Of a DNA stretch of 32,879 bases, positions 24,815-32,778 are shown piece by piece. Made by a program: the position numbers and the translations under genes. Below the pieces are notes generated by a model, which was not told where the DNA came from, did no database searches, and worked only from the letters and a program-made list of their open reading frames with translations. Location of the stretch: NCBI RefSeq assembly GCF_001419795.1, contig NZ_LIRL01000185.1, positions 1 to 32,879 of the forward strand, read 5' to 3'. Numbering within the stretch: the first letter of the stretch is position 1; each line of letters starts with the position of its first letter. The DNA is from Streptomyces niveiscabiei (lineage in GTDB: Bacteria; Actinomycetota; Actinomycetes; Streptomycetales; Streptomycetaceae).

Positions 24815-24987
24815 GCCGAATCCTGCCGCAGTCCGGAGCCGAACACATCCACCAGCGAAACGGCAGGAGCGGGGGACCCACAGGCAGTTCCGCCTGGTCC
24901 GGTCTTCCGGAGCAGGCTTGGGGTAAAGCCGTGCCTCGGCACGGCCGGACATCTCCTGTCCGCACCCGACAGCTCACCTCGCAGGCG
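24815..24987 (+). promoter_or_regulatory. ydaO-yuaA type c-di-AMP riboswitch
   Basis: Conserved ydaO blocks appear in order: GCAGTCCGGAGCCGAA (24828-24843), GGAGCGGGGGACCCA (24866-24880), CTTGGGGTAAAGCC (24917-24930), a GCCGTGCC/GGCACGGC hairpin, then CCGGACATCTCCTGTCCG and ACCCGACAGCTCACCTCGCAGGCG. The ribosome site AGGAGAGGAA follows at once. Bacillus and Streptomyces use this element to turn off cell-wall hydrolases when c-di-AMP is high. Ends are approximate. Confidence 0.88.
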
Positions 24988-25002
24988 CAGGAGAGGAATT
25001 CC

Positions 25003-25998
25003 ATGCCCGCCAGGGGTAAGCACCGCCGCCCGAAGCCGCCTCGTTTCTCCCGGTCGCTCGCCGTGGCCGGAACGGGTGGCGCGGCGCTCGCACTTCCGCT
25101 CATCGGGGCCGCCGGGGCACACGCCCAGACGGCGTCCTCCGCGGGCGCCTCCACCGCCGCCTCCGTGGCGCCGGTCTCCGGGAAGACCGTCCAGGCGGTC
25201 CCGGTCGCGCGCACGGCCTCGGCGACCACGCAGGCCGCCACCCGCAAGACGGCCACCTACACCGTCCGCTCCGGCGACTACCTCTCGAAGATCGCCGAGG
25301 AGCAGAACGTCCGCGGCGGCTGGCAGCGGCTGTACGAGGACAACCGGGACGCCGTCGGCTCCGACCCGTCGCTGATCCACCCCGGGCTGCGGCTGTCGCT
25401 CGGCGCGAAGGCGGCGCGGGCGGAGAGCTCCTCCGGCTCGTCGTCGTCCTCGTCCTCGTCGTCGCGTCCGTCCTCCAACGACCGGCAGTCGGCACGGTCG
25501 TCGCAGGGCTCCTCGGACTCCAAGGCTTCCTCGAGGGGTTCTTCTTCGCAGGGCTCCTCGAAGGCCACCACCGAGAGCGCCTCGTCCTCCTCCGGCTTCT
25601 CGCTCCCCGTGCGGGGCGCGGTCGTCGGCACGGGCTACCGGGTCTCCGGCAGCATGTGGTCCAGCGGCTACCACACGGGCGTCGACTTCGTCGTCCCGAG
25701 CGGTACGACCCTGCGGGCGGTCGGCGCCGGTACCGTCGTCGCGGCCGGCTGGGGCGGGGCGTACGGCAACCAGGTCGTCATCAAGCTCGCGGACGGCTAC
25801 TACGCGCAGTACGCGCACCTCTCGGCGCTCAACGTGTCGGTCGGCCAGACCGTCGGCGCGGGCCAGCAGATCGGCTACTCCGGCGCCACGGGCAACGTGA
25901 CCGGAGCGCACCTGCACTTCGAGATACGCACGACCCCGGACTACGGCTCGGACATCGACCCGCTCGCGTACCTCCGCTCGCACGGCGTCTCCGTCTGA
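25003..25998 (+). CDS. Secreted LysM-M23 peptidoglycan endopeptidase
   Basis: A 331-aa exported protein. A Tat/Sec-like leader with many basic residues (KHRRPKPPRFSRSLAVAG) and a hydrophobic core ends near AHA-Q (residues 39-42). LysM is at ~85-134 (TYTVRSGDYLSKIAEE). A very Ser-rich linker spans 140-198. The M23 domain follows, with zinc ligands H224 and D228 in HTGVDF and H305 in HLHFE (H303 catalytic). It cleaves peptide crosslinks in the wall. The ATG has AGGAGAGGAA upstream. Expression should be governed by the riboswitch directly before it, as in rpf/swl-type Streptomyces hydrolases. Confidence 0.95.
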   Translation: MPARGKHRRPKPPRFSRSLAVAGTGGAALALPLIGAAGAHAQTASSAGASTAASVAPVSGKTVQAVPVARTASATTQAATRKTATYTVRSGDYLSKIAEEQNVRGGWQRLYEDNRDAVGSDPSLIHPGLRLSLGAKAARAESSSGSSSSSSSSSRPSSNDRQSARSSQGSSDSKASSRGSSSQGSSKATTESASSSSGFSLPVRGAVVGTGYRVSGSMWSSGYHTGVDFVVPSGTTLRAVGAGTVVAAGWGGAYGNQVVIKLADGYYAQYAHLSALNVSVGQTVGAGQQIGYSGATGNVTGAHLHFEIRTTPDYGSDIDPLAYLRSHGVSV

Positions 25999-26013
25999 CA
26001 CCAGCCTCGTCTG

Positions 26014-26050
26014 CGAAGGCCGGACCCCTGATCCCCGGGTCCGGCCTTCG
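26014..26050 (+). terminator. Intrinsic terminator after the M23 peptidase
   Basis: A perfect 14-bp stem, CGAAGGCCGGACCC (26014-26027) with its reverse complement at 26037-26050, and a 9-nt loop. It lies 16 nt after the stop codon. Confidence 0.85.
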
Positions 26051-26190
26051 GGCGTTCCGGAGCCCTGGGACCTGTCGGTTCCTGCGCGATCATGATCGTT
26101 TTGTTGCGGTCGTGTGGCATCCGTCGACAGCCGGGAGAGCGCGGAGACACAGTGATCTCCGTCCCTAGCCAGCGCTTTCCTGGAGGTCCC

Positions 26191-28911
26191 GTGTCCGGCG
26201 TCCACCGACGTACCGTCATCAAGGGCGCCGCGGTCGCGGCAGCCGCCACCTCGTTCTCCTGGGCCCTGTCCCGCCCCGCCGCGGCAGCCGCCGACGCCCG
26301 CACCGAACTGCGCTGGCTGGAGGGCACCCCCGACGCCCACGCCGGCACCACCTGGGGCGTCCCCTGGGCGCGCGGAACGCACAGACCCGGACAGCCCCTG
26401 AGGCTGACGACCGCGGACGGCACCGACGTCCCCGTCCAGTCCTGGCCCACCGCCTACTGGCCCGACGGCTCGGTCAAGTGGACGGCCCACGCGATCGCCC
26501 CCGACGCCCCCCGAGCCGACCGGTACCTCCTCGGCGCGGGCACCCCGGCCGCACCGGAACACCGGGTGACGGTCCGGCGGGCGAAGGGCGGCGTCGAGGT
26601 CTCGACCGGTGTCCTGACGGCCCGCTTCGCGCAGAAGGGCGCCGACACCGTCGTCCGGAGCCTGCTGCGCGGCGGGGTCGAGGTCGCGCGGGACGGGCGG
26701 CTGGTCGCGCTGCGGCAGGGGAGTGTGCGGGACGGGGCCGGGGTGGAGGCGTTCGCCGGGCGGGTGGAGAAGGTGGAGGTCGAGCAGGACGGGCCGGTGC
26801 GGGCCGTCGTCCGGGTCGAGGGGCGGCACCGGCACGGCGGGCGCGGCTGGCTGCCGTTCGTGCTGCGGTTCGCGTTCTCGGCGGGCGCGGAGTCGTTCCG
26901 GCTCGTGCACACCTTCGTCTGGGACGGCGACCAGGAACCCGGCCGCGACCGGGGCGACTTCCTGCGCGGACTCGGCGTGCGCTTCACGGTCCCGCTGCGC
27001 GACCGGGCGTACGACCGGCACATCCGCTTCGCCGACTCCGGCGGCGGCCTGTTCGCCGAGGCCGTCCAGGGCGTCACCGGCCTGCGCCGCGACCCCGGGG
27101 CGGCGGTCCGGGCCGCGCAGGTCGCCGGGGAGAGGCTCCCCGACCTCGCGACCTGGGACCCGCGCGTCTCCGGCCGCCTCGCCTACATCCCCGAGTGGGG
27201 CGACTACACGCTCTCCCAACTCACCGCCGACGGCTACCAGATCCGCAAGCGCACCAAGCCCGGCCACGGCTGGATCCCGGCCGCAGCAGGCCAACGGGCC
27301 GGTGGCTTCGGGTACATCGGCGGCGCGAGCGGCGGACTCGCCTTCGGCGTACGGGACTTCTGGCAGCGCCACCCCACCCAGCTCGACGTACGCGGCGCCG
27401 CTTCGAGCGCCGCGGAGGTCACCCTCTGGCTCTACTCCCCGGAGGCCCAGCCGCTCGATCTGCGCTTCTACCACGACGGGTTGGGCCAGGACACCTACGA
27501 CGAGCAGTCGGACGGCGGCCTGGAGATCACGTACGAGGACTACGAGCCGGGCTTCGGCACGCCGTACGGCATCGCGCGGACCAGTGAACTCACCTTCTGG
27601 GCCGTGGAGAAGACACCGGACGCCTTGAGGCTCGCCGCTTTCGCGAGGGCGGTCGCCACCCCGCCCCAGCTCGCCGCCACCCCCGAACGCCTGCACGCCG
27701 CCGGGGTGTTCGGCGACTGGGCCCCCGTCGACCGGTCGACCAAGGCCCGTACGGTGATCGAGGACCACCTCGACGACCTGTTCGCCTACTACCGCGACCA
27801 GCGCGAGGAGCGCCGCTGGTACGGGTTCCTCGACTACGGCGACGTCCAGCACACCTACGACACCGACCGGCACGTCTGGCGCTACGACGTCGGCGGATTC
27901 GCCTGGGACAACTCGGAGTTGGGCACCGACCTCTGGCTCTGGTACCACTTCCTGCGCACCGGCTCCGCCGAGGTGTTCCGGTTCGCGGAGGCCATGACGC
28001 GGCACACCGGCGAGGTCGACGTCTACCACCTCGGCACGTGGGCGGGGCTCGGCACCCGGCACGGCGTCCAGCACTACGCGGACAGCGCGAAGCAGGTGCG
28101 GATCTCGACGGCCGCCAACCGGCGCTTCTTCTACTACCTCACCGGCGACGAGCGCACCGGCGACCTGTTGCGCGAACTCGCCGACGTGGAGCTGACGTTC
28201 CTCGCCGTCGACCCGCAGCGCAAGGTCCGCACCGACGGCTACACCCCCGGCGGCCGGCACGCCCTCTCGGTCGGCTTCGGCACCGACTGGGGCGGCATCT
28301 CGGCGGCCTGGCTCACCGAGTGGGAGCGGCACGGACCGCGCGCGGAACAGGCCCGCACGAAACTGGTCAACTCCCTGCGGACGATAGCCGCCCAGCCCAA
28401 CGGCTTCTTCACCGGCGCCGGTCTGCTGGACGCCGACACCGGCCGGTTCGCGCTCACGACGAGCACGGCGGTGAACGTCTCGCACCTCAGCGCCGTGTTC
28501 GGGCTCGTGGAGACCACCAGCGAGATCGTCGCCCTCCTCGGCGACCAGGAACCGGAGTTCCGCACGGCCTGGCTGAACTACGCCCGCCACTACAACGGGA
28601 CCGACGCCCAGAAGCGCCAACTCACCGGCTCCACCTGGAAGTCGGCGCTCCCCGCAGCCCACTCCCGCATCACCGCGTACGCCGCCCGCCACCAGCACGA
28701 CCCCGCGCTCGCGAGCCGCGCGTGGAAGGAGTTCTTCACCGGCGCCGACACCTACTTCCCGTCGAACGACTGGCACCGCGTCACCGTCCCCACGCCCCAC
28801 GTCCTGCGCACCACCCGGGAGATCCCCTGGGTCTCCACCAACTCCTCGGCGCAGTGGGCGCTCGCGGCGATCCAGAACCTGGCCCTGATCGGAGATGAGA
28901 TCCCCTCGTGA
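26191..28911 (+). CDS. Tat-exported PcRGLX/YetA-like protein, probable exo-rhamnogalacturonan lyase (PL26 type)
   Basis: A 906-aa secreted protein. The Tat leader HRRTVIKGAAVAAAATSF ends near PAAAAADA (residue ~35). The N-terminal module with VPWARGTH and PVQSWPTAYWPDGSVKWTAHA is what I recognise as the RIFT-barrel domain of PcRGLX/YetA proteins (exo-rhamnogalacturonan lyases, family PL26); a central beta-rich part and a C-terminal alpha-toroid-like region (~530-900) follow. GTG 26191 has GGAGG only 3-4 nt upstream but places the twin Arg at residues 6-7; an upstream GTG at 26152 would bury it. It heads a three-gene operon with an SGNH esterase (4-nt overlap) and a DUF1961 protein. Bacillus yes/yet genes hold the same families, which supports pectin-type substrates. 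Specificity is inferred. Confidence 0.8.
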   Translation: MSGVHRRTVIKGAAVAAAATSFSWALSRPAAAAADARTELRWLEGTPDAHAGTTWGVPWARGTHRPGQPLRLTTADGTDVPVQSWPTAYWPDGSVKWTAHAIAPDAPRADRYLLGAGTPAAPEHRVTVRRAKGGVEVSTGVLTARFAQKGADTVVRSLLRGGVEVARDGRLVALRQGSVRDGAGVEAFAGRVEKVEVEQDGPVRAVVRVEGRHRHGGRGWLPFVLRFAFSAGAESFRLVHTFVWDGDQEPGRDRGDFLRGLGVRFTVPLRDRAYDRHIRFADSGGGLFAEAVQGVTGLRRDPGAAVRAAQVAGERLPDLATWDPRVSGRLAYIPEWGDYTLSQLTADGYQIRKRTKPGHGWIPAAAGQRAGGFGYIGGASGGLAFGVRDFWQRHPTQLDVRGAASSAAEVTLWLYSPEAQPLDLRFYHDGLGQDTYDEQSDGGLEITYEDYEPGFGTPYGIARTSELTFWAVEKTPDALRLAAFARAVATPPQLAATPERLHAAGVFGDWAPVDRSTKARTVIEDHLDDLFAYYRDQREERRWYGFLDYGDVQHTYDTDRHVWRYDVGGFAWDNSELGTDLWLWYHFLRTGSAEVFRFAEAMTRHTGEVDVYHLGTWAGLGTRHGVQHYADSAKQVRISTAANRRFFYYLTGDERTGDLLRELADVELTFLAVDPQRKVRTDGYTPGGRHALSVGFGTDWGGISAAWLTEWERHGPRAEQARTKLVNSLRTIAAQPNGFFTGAGLLDADTGRFALTTSTAVNVSHLSAVFGLVETTSEIVALLGDQEPEFRTAWLNYARHYNGTDAQKRQLTGSTWKSALPAAHSRITAYAARHQHDPALASRAWKEFFTGADTYFPSNDWHRVTVPTPHVLRTTREIPWVSTNSSAQWALAAIQNLALIGDEIPS

Positions 28912-29951
28912 AACGCCTCCTGATACCGGCGCTCGGCCTCGCCTTCCTCGCCCCGCAGCCCGCCCACGCGGCGGGCCCGGACACCGTCCGCCCCGACGAC
29001 CGCCGCCTCGCCTACGAGGGCCACTGGAGCCGGAGCACCGAGGCCGCCGTCACCGTCAACTCCGGTTCCCGGCTGCGTTTCTCGTTCACCGGGAACACCG
29101 TCCACGCCCTCTTCGACGTCACCTCGGTCACGGTTCCCGCGCAGGTGTACGTCTCCGTCGACGGCGGACCCAAGCAGCGGTACGCCGTCGACCGCGCCGA
29201 CATCGAGATCACCGCGAAGGGGCGCGGACCGCACACCGCCGTCCTGTCCGTGAAGGATGTGTTCTCGCGGGTGAACCGGTGGGTGCCGCCGCTCCAGACG
29301 GGGGTGACGCTCACCGGGCTCAAGGGGCGGGTGATTCCCCAACGCGCGGAACACAAGCGGCAGTTCGCGTTCTACGGCGACTCCATCACGCAGGGCGTCA
29401 ACGCCCTGTGCGGCGACAACAGCACCTCCGACTGCGCCGACGGCACCGCCGCCTACCCGACGCTCGTCGCCGACGCGCTGCACGCCTCGCTGACCCAGGT
29501 CGGGTTCGGGCGACAGGGCGTGCTCCTCACCGGGAACGGGGGAGTGCCGGACGCGAGGGCCGCGTACGGGTGGAACTACGCGGGCTCACCGGCGAGTTCG
29601 GACCGCGGGGCCGACGTCGTCGTCGTGAACCAGGGGGCGAACGACGCGGCGTACGGGGCCGAGGAGTTCACCGCCGCCTACCGCGCCTACCTCGCGCGGC
29701 TGCGCCAAGCCGCCCCGCACGCACGGATCCTGGCGCTGCGGCCCCTCAACGGGACGCACGCGGCGGACGTTTCGGCGGCCGTCACCCAACTCGGCGACCC
29801 GCGCACCGAGTTCGTGGACACCACCGGCTGGATCTCCACGGAAGATCTGAACGACGCGGTCCACCCGAACGTCCGGGGCCACCGTAAGGTGGCGGACCGG
29901 TTGATCACTTTGCTGACCGAAGGAGCGCACCGACATGACGACCACGCGTAG
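28908..29951 (+). CDS. Secreted SGNH/GDSL esterase with CE2-like N-terminal domain
   Basis: A 347-aa exported esterase. A Sec-type signal peptide (KRLLIPALGLAFLAPQPAHA, residues 2-21) is followed by a beta-sandwich domain (~30-145), then the SGNH hydrolase: nucleophile S159 in YGDSITQG, oxyanion N245 in GANDAAYG, and D316/H319 in DAVHPN. The layout resembles carbohydrate esterase family 2 acetyl-esterases. The GTG overlaps the upstream stop by 4 nt. In context it probably deacetylates the polysaccharide attacked by the upstream lyase-like protein, as RG acetylesterases do. Confidence 0.85.
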   Translation: MKRLLIPALGLAFLAPQPAHAAGPDTVRPDDRRLAYEGHWSRSTEAAVTVNSGSRLRFSFTGNTVHALFDVTSVTVPAQVYVSVDGGPKQRYAVDRADIEITAKGRGPHTAVLSVKDVFSRVNRWVPPLQTGVTLTGLKGRVIPQRAEHKRQFAFYGDSITQGVNALCGDNSTSDCADGTAAYPTLVADALHASLTQVGFGRQGVLLTGNGGVPDARAAYGWNYAGSPASSDRGADVVVVNQGANDAAYGAEEFTAAYRAYLARLRQAAPHARILALRPLNGTHAADVSAAVTQLGDPRTEFVDTTGWISTEDLNDAVHPNVRGHRKVADRLITLLTEGAHRHDDHA

Positions 29952-30642
29952 AGCGTTCGGCGCCCTCGCGGCGGGAGCCGCCCTCGCCGCCGTCGCCCCC
30001 GCGGCGCGAGCCGCCGCCGCACCCCGCCGACGGCTCCTCGCCCACGACGACTTCTGCCACGGGCTGCGGAACTGGGCCGTGGAGTTGGAGAAGGGCGGCA
30101 CGGTCACGGCCTCGCGGGGCGTCCTCGACGTGGACGTGCCCGCCGGGGCGACCATCTGGTTCCGCCGGCCCCTCACGGGGCCGTACGTCATCGAATACAC
30201 CGCCACCCCCGTTTCCGCCGGTGGCGTCAACGACCGGGTCTCCGACCTCAACAACTTCTGGAACGCCGTCGACGTGCGCTCGCCGGACGACCTCTTCGCG
30301 ACCGCTCGCGGGGGCGCGCTCGCGGAGTACGACTACCTCAAGACCTATTACTCCGGGTACGGCGCGAACTACAACACGACGACCCGGCTGCGGCGGTACG
30401 TCGGGGAGGCGGGGGTGCGCCCGCTGATCTACGACTACACCGAGCCGCTGCTCGTCGCGAACGAGCCGAACCGGGTGCGGATCGTCTCCGACGGGTCCAC
30501 GGTCCAGTGGTGGGACAACGGGCGGCTCGTCTTCGACTACACCGACCCCGAGCCGTACACGGGCGGGCATTTCGCCTTCCGGACCACCTGGAGCCATTTC
30601 CGGATCGAGAGGTTCCGGGTGTGGGGCGTATTCCCGGATTGA
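29935..30642 (+). CDS. Tat-exported DUF1961 (YesU-like) protein
   Basis: A 235-aa secreted protein of concanavalin-type beta-sandwich appearance. A Tat leader (TTTRRAFGALAAGAALAAV) ends near residue 30. The body shows DDFCHGLRNWAVELEKGG, LNNFWNAVDVRSPDD, KTYYSGYGANYNTTTRLRRY and the HFAFRTTWSHFRIERFRVW end that I associate with DUF1961; YesU of the Bacillus rhamnogalacturonan operon belongs to it. The ATG overlaps the esterase gene by 17 nt with AAGGAGCG upstream. It may bind or cleave carbohydrate; no activity is established here. No clear terminator follows. Confidence 0.82.
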   Translation: MTTTRRAFGALAAGAALAAVAPAARAAAAPRRRLLAHDDFCHGLRNWAVELEKGGTVTASRGVLDVDVPAGATIWFRRPLTGPYVIEYTATPVSAGGVNDRVSDLNNFWNAVDVRSPDDLFATARGGALAEYDYLKTYYSGYGANYNTTTRLRRYVGEAGVRPLIYDYTEPLLVANEPNRVRIVSDGSTVQWWDNGRLVFDYTDPEPYTGGHFAFRTTWSHFRIERFRVWGVFPD

Positions 30643-30721
30643 GTAACTCTTTAGAAGTGGCTTATCTCACCACCCGTCAACCCTTTATTACGGTCGCGTA
30701 GGTCACATTCGAAGGTGAATC

Positions 30722-30754
30722 ATGGGCTGTTGTGGCAGACGATTCGAAGAGTGA
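30722..30754 (+). CDS. Possible 10-aa leader peptide MGCCGRRFEE
   Basis: ATG with GAAGGTGA (30711-30718) at the right distance, then ten codons including adjacent TGT TGT cysteines and a TGA. It overlaps, out of frame, the annotated GTG start of the hydrolase gene, whose own spacing to that ribosome site (about 14-16 nt) is too long. The hydrolase's internal ATG 30768 lies 13 nt after the leader stop, suitable for reinitiation. Cys-rich leaders regulate downstream genes in some actinobacteria. No comparative evidence is available. Confidence 0.35.
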   Translation: MGCCGRRFEE

Positions 30755-31553
30755 CAGCAAGACAGTGATGATCGGGTCGTACGTGGCGGTGGGGGACAGC
30801 TTCACCGAAGGTGTCGGCGACCCCGGCCCCGACGGGGCGTTCGTCGGCTGGGCCGACCGGTTCGCGGTACTCCTCGCGGACCGGCGTGCCGAGGGCGACT
30901 TCGCGTACGCGAACCTCGCGGTGCGCGGGAAGCTGCTCGACCAGGTCGTCGCCGACCAGCTTCCCCAGGCCGTCGCGATGGCCCCCGACCTCGTGTCCCT
31001 GTGCGCGGGCGGCAACGACATCCTGCGGCCCGGCACCGACCCCGACGAGGTCGCCGAACGGTTCGAGCTCGCCGTCGCGCAGCTCGCGTCCGTGGCCGGG
31101 ACGGTCATGGTGACGACCGGGTTCGACACCCGGCAGATGCCGGTCCTCAAACACCTGCGCGGGAAGATCGCGACGTACAACGGACACGTCCGCGCCATCG
31201 CCGACCGGTACGGCTGTCCCGTCCTCGACCTGTGGTCCCTGCGCTCCATCCAGGACCGGCGGGCCTGGGACGACGACCGACTCCACCTGTCCCCCGAGGG
31301 GCACACACGCGTCGCGCTCCGGGCGGGGCAGGCGCTGGGCCTCGACATCCCGGCGGACCCCGAGCAGCCGTGGCCCGCGCTTCCGCCGCGCGGCACGCTC
31401 GACGTCCGGCGCGACGACGTGCACTGGGCGCGCGAGTACCTCGTGCCGTGGATCGGGCGCCGACTGCGCGGCGAGTCCTCCGGGGACCATGTGACGGCGA
31501 AGGGCACGTTGTCGCCGGACGACATCAAGATGCGGATCTCGGCGGTGGCCTGA
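30732..31553 (+). CDS. Cytoplasmic SGNH/GDSL hydrolase
   Basis: A 273-aa hydrolase without a signal peptide. SGNH blocks: S23 in VGDSFTEG, G65-66 region LAVRGKLLD, N95 in AGGNDIL and D182/H185 in DDRLHLSPEGH. The C-terminal ~60 residues (DVRRDDVHWAREYLVPWIGRRL) are typical of a Streptomyces branch of unknown substrate. The start is uncertain: GTG 30732 gives an N-terminus (ADDSKSDSK) like homologues I recall, but its ribosome site is distant; ATG 30768, just before GSYVAVGDS, is the alternative. It stands apart from the preceding operon by ~90 bp. Confidence 0.85.
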   Translation: MADDSKSDSKTVMIGSYVAVGDSFTEGVGDPGPDGAFVGWADRFAVLLADRRAEGDFAYANLAVRGKLLDQVVADQLPQAVAMAPDLVSLCAGGNDILRPGTDPDEVAERFELAVAQLASVAGTVMVTTGFDTRQMPVLKHLRGKIATYNGHVRAIADRYGCPVLDLWSLRSIQDRRAWDDDRLHLSPEGHTRVALRAGQALGLDIPADPEQPWPALPPRGTLDVRRDDVHWAREYLVPWIGRRLRGESSGDHVTAKGTLSPDDIKMRISAVA

Positions 31554-31634
31554 GGCGAGGCGCTGCGCGGCTCGGCGCGGGAAGTCCGGCTGGGGTGCTT
31601 CGACGCCCCCGGCGCCTCGGCGGTGGCCTGAGGC
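31538..31634. repeat. 19-bp exact direct repeat around the SGNH gene stop
   Basis: CTCGGCGGTGGCCTGAGGC occurs at 31538-31556, spanning the last codons and stop of the hydrolase, and again at 31616-31634. The copies are 78 bp apart start to start. It looks like a short local duplication of the gene's 3' end. Confidence 0.75.
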
Positions 31635-31934
31635 CCGGGGCGGCGCGGCTTCCGTTCTAGCGGTCGGCGTGCGGGCCTGCGGCGGCCGGGTACGGGGCGG
31701 TGCCGGTGCGGTCCGGGTTCCGTGGGCCGGTGCGGCGCGGTGATCCGGGCCGGACGGCCGGGGGCCTGCGGCGCGGTGTCGTGTGCTTGTCACGAGGGCT
31801 CGGCCAGTGAGGTGATCGTACGGGAGTGGTGCGGGTGGGGGTCCCGGTGCGGGTGCTGGGATGGCCGGACGCCGGTTCCGGGGGGTTCCCCGGCGGCGGA
31901 CCGACGTCCCCGACCGTGTGAAGGACCCGCCCGC
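31554..31934. other. G-rich intergenic region before the SIMPL gene
   Basis: No gene is supported. Base composition is G-rich with many GGTGCGG/CGGTGCGG words, unlike the coding strands on either side. It contains the second copy of the 19-bp repeat. GTGAAGGAC (31918-31926) is the ribosome site for 31935. No clear promoter or terminator was recognised. Confidence 0.4.
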
Positions 31935-32699
31935 ATGCCCCGTACCCGTACGTCCCGTGTCACCGCCGCGCTCGCCGTGACCCTCCTCTCGCTGGGCCTG
32001 TCCGCGCCCGGTGCCGCCGCGCTGGACGGGGGGCACGCGTCCGCGCCCGTCGCCGAGCGGGCCGCGTCCGCGCCGACCACGGTCACCGTGACCGGGGACG
32101 GCAGCGCCAGCGCCGACCCCGATCTCGCGGTGCTGGGCGTCGGCGTCGAGGCGACCGCCAAGACCGCGAAGGCGGCGATGGCCGCGCAGAACAAGGCGGC
32201 CGACGCGCTGCTGAAGGCGGTGCGGGGGCAGGGGGTGGCCGACAAGGACATCCACACCGACGGCGTCTCCCTCAGCCCCGTCTACGACTACACCGACGGC
32301 ACCTCCGTGCTCACCGGGTACCGGGCCGCCCAGTCCTTCACGGTCAAGGTCCGCGCCATCGACCGCACCGGCACCGTCCTCCAGGCCGTCACCGACGCCA
32401 CCGGCGACGCGGGCCGCGTCAACTCCGTCGTCTTCGACCTGGCGAACCGCGAACCCCTCCAACGCGCCGCCCGCAAGGCCGCGTTCACGGACGCCCGCGC
32501 CAAGGCCGAGCAGTACGCCGCGCTGAGCGGTCGCCGCCTCGGCCGCCTGGTCACCTTGAGCGAGGGCAGCACGGGCTACGCCACCCCGGCCCCGCCGATG
32601 GCCGCGGACATGCCCGCCGGCGGCGCCGGGGCGGTACCGCTCGCGCCGGGCGAGATCAAGGCGACGTCTTCGGTGACGGTGGTGTACGAGCTGGACTGA
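31935..32699 (+). CDS. Exported SIMPL-domain (DUF541) protein
   Basis: A 254-aa protein with a signal peptide (RTRTSRVTAALAVTLLSLGLSAPGAAA, ~3-29) and one SIMPL/DUF541 domain from TTVTVTGDGSASADPDLAVLGVGVE (48-72) to the end (SSVTVVYEL). The ARAKAEQYAALSGRRLGRLVTLSEG block is diagnostic for the family. Members are periplasmic or surface proteins, some involved in oxidative-stress protection; the exact role is unknown. The ATG follows GTGAAGGAC. A terminator hairpin lies 17 nt after the stop. Confidence 0.88.
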   Translation: MPRTRTSRVTAALAVTLLSLGLSAPGAAALDGGHASAPVAERAASAPTTVTVTGDGSASADPDLAVLGVGVEATAKTAKAAMAAQNKAADALLKAVRGQGVADKDIHTDGVSLSPVYDYTDGTSVLTGYRAAQSFTVKVRAIDRTGTVLQAVTDATGDAGRVNSVVFDLANREPLQRAARKAAFTDARAKAEQYAALSGRRLGRLVTLSEGSTGYATPAPPMAADMPAGGAGAVPLAPGEIKATSSVTVVYELD

Positions 32700-32716
32700 G
32701 CGCAGGCGCACGCACG

Positions 32717-32752
32717 CGCAGGCCGTCCGGGCTGGGGCTCGGGCGGCCTGCG
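32717..32752 (+). terminator. Intrinsic terminator after the SIMPL gene
   Basis: A 13-bp stem, CGCAGGCCGTCCG (32717-32729) with CGGGCGGCCTGCG (32740-32752), all pairs Watson-Crick except one G-U, and a 10-nt loop. GTGTTTCG follows. Confidence 0.75.
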
Positions 32753-32778
32753 GTGTTTCGGGGCGGGGGTTTGGGGCC

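Noticed and set aside
26087-26098. Palindrome CGATCATGATCG, and AGCGCTTTCC at 26171-26180 as a LacI-type half-site
   Set aside because: Short, single occurrences; the second has only one good half. Insufficient for an operator call.
24748-28800. A 1350-codon open frame on the minus strand
   Set aside because: It lies opposite the riboswitch, the M23 gene and the PL26-like gene, has low-complexity Gly/Arg/Val/Glu composition and no domain. High GC makes such antisense frames common.
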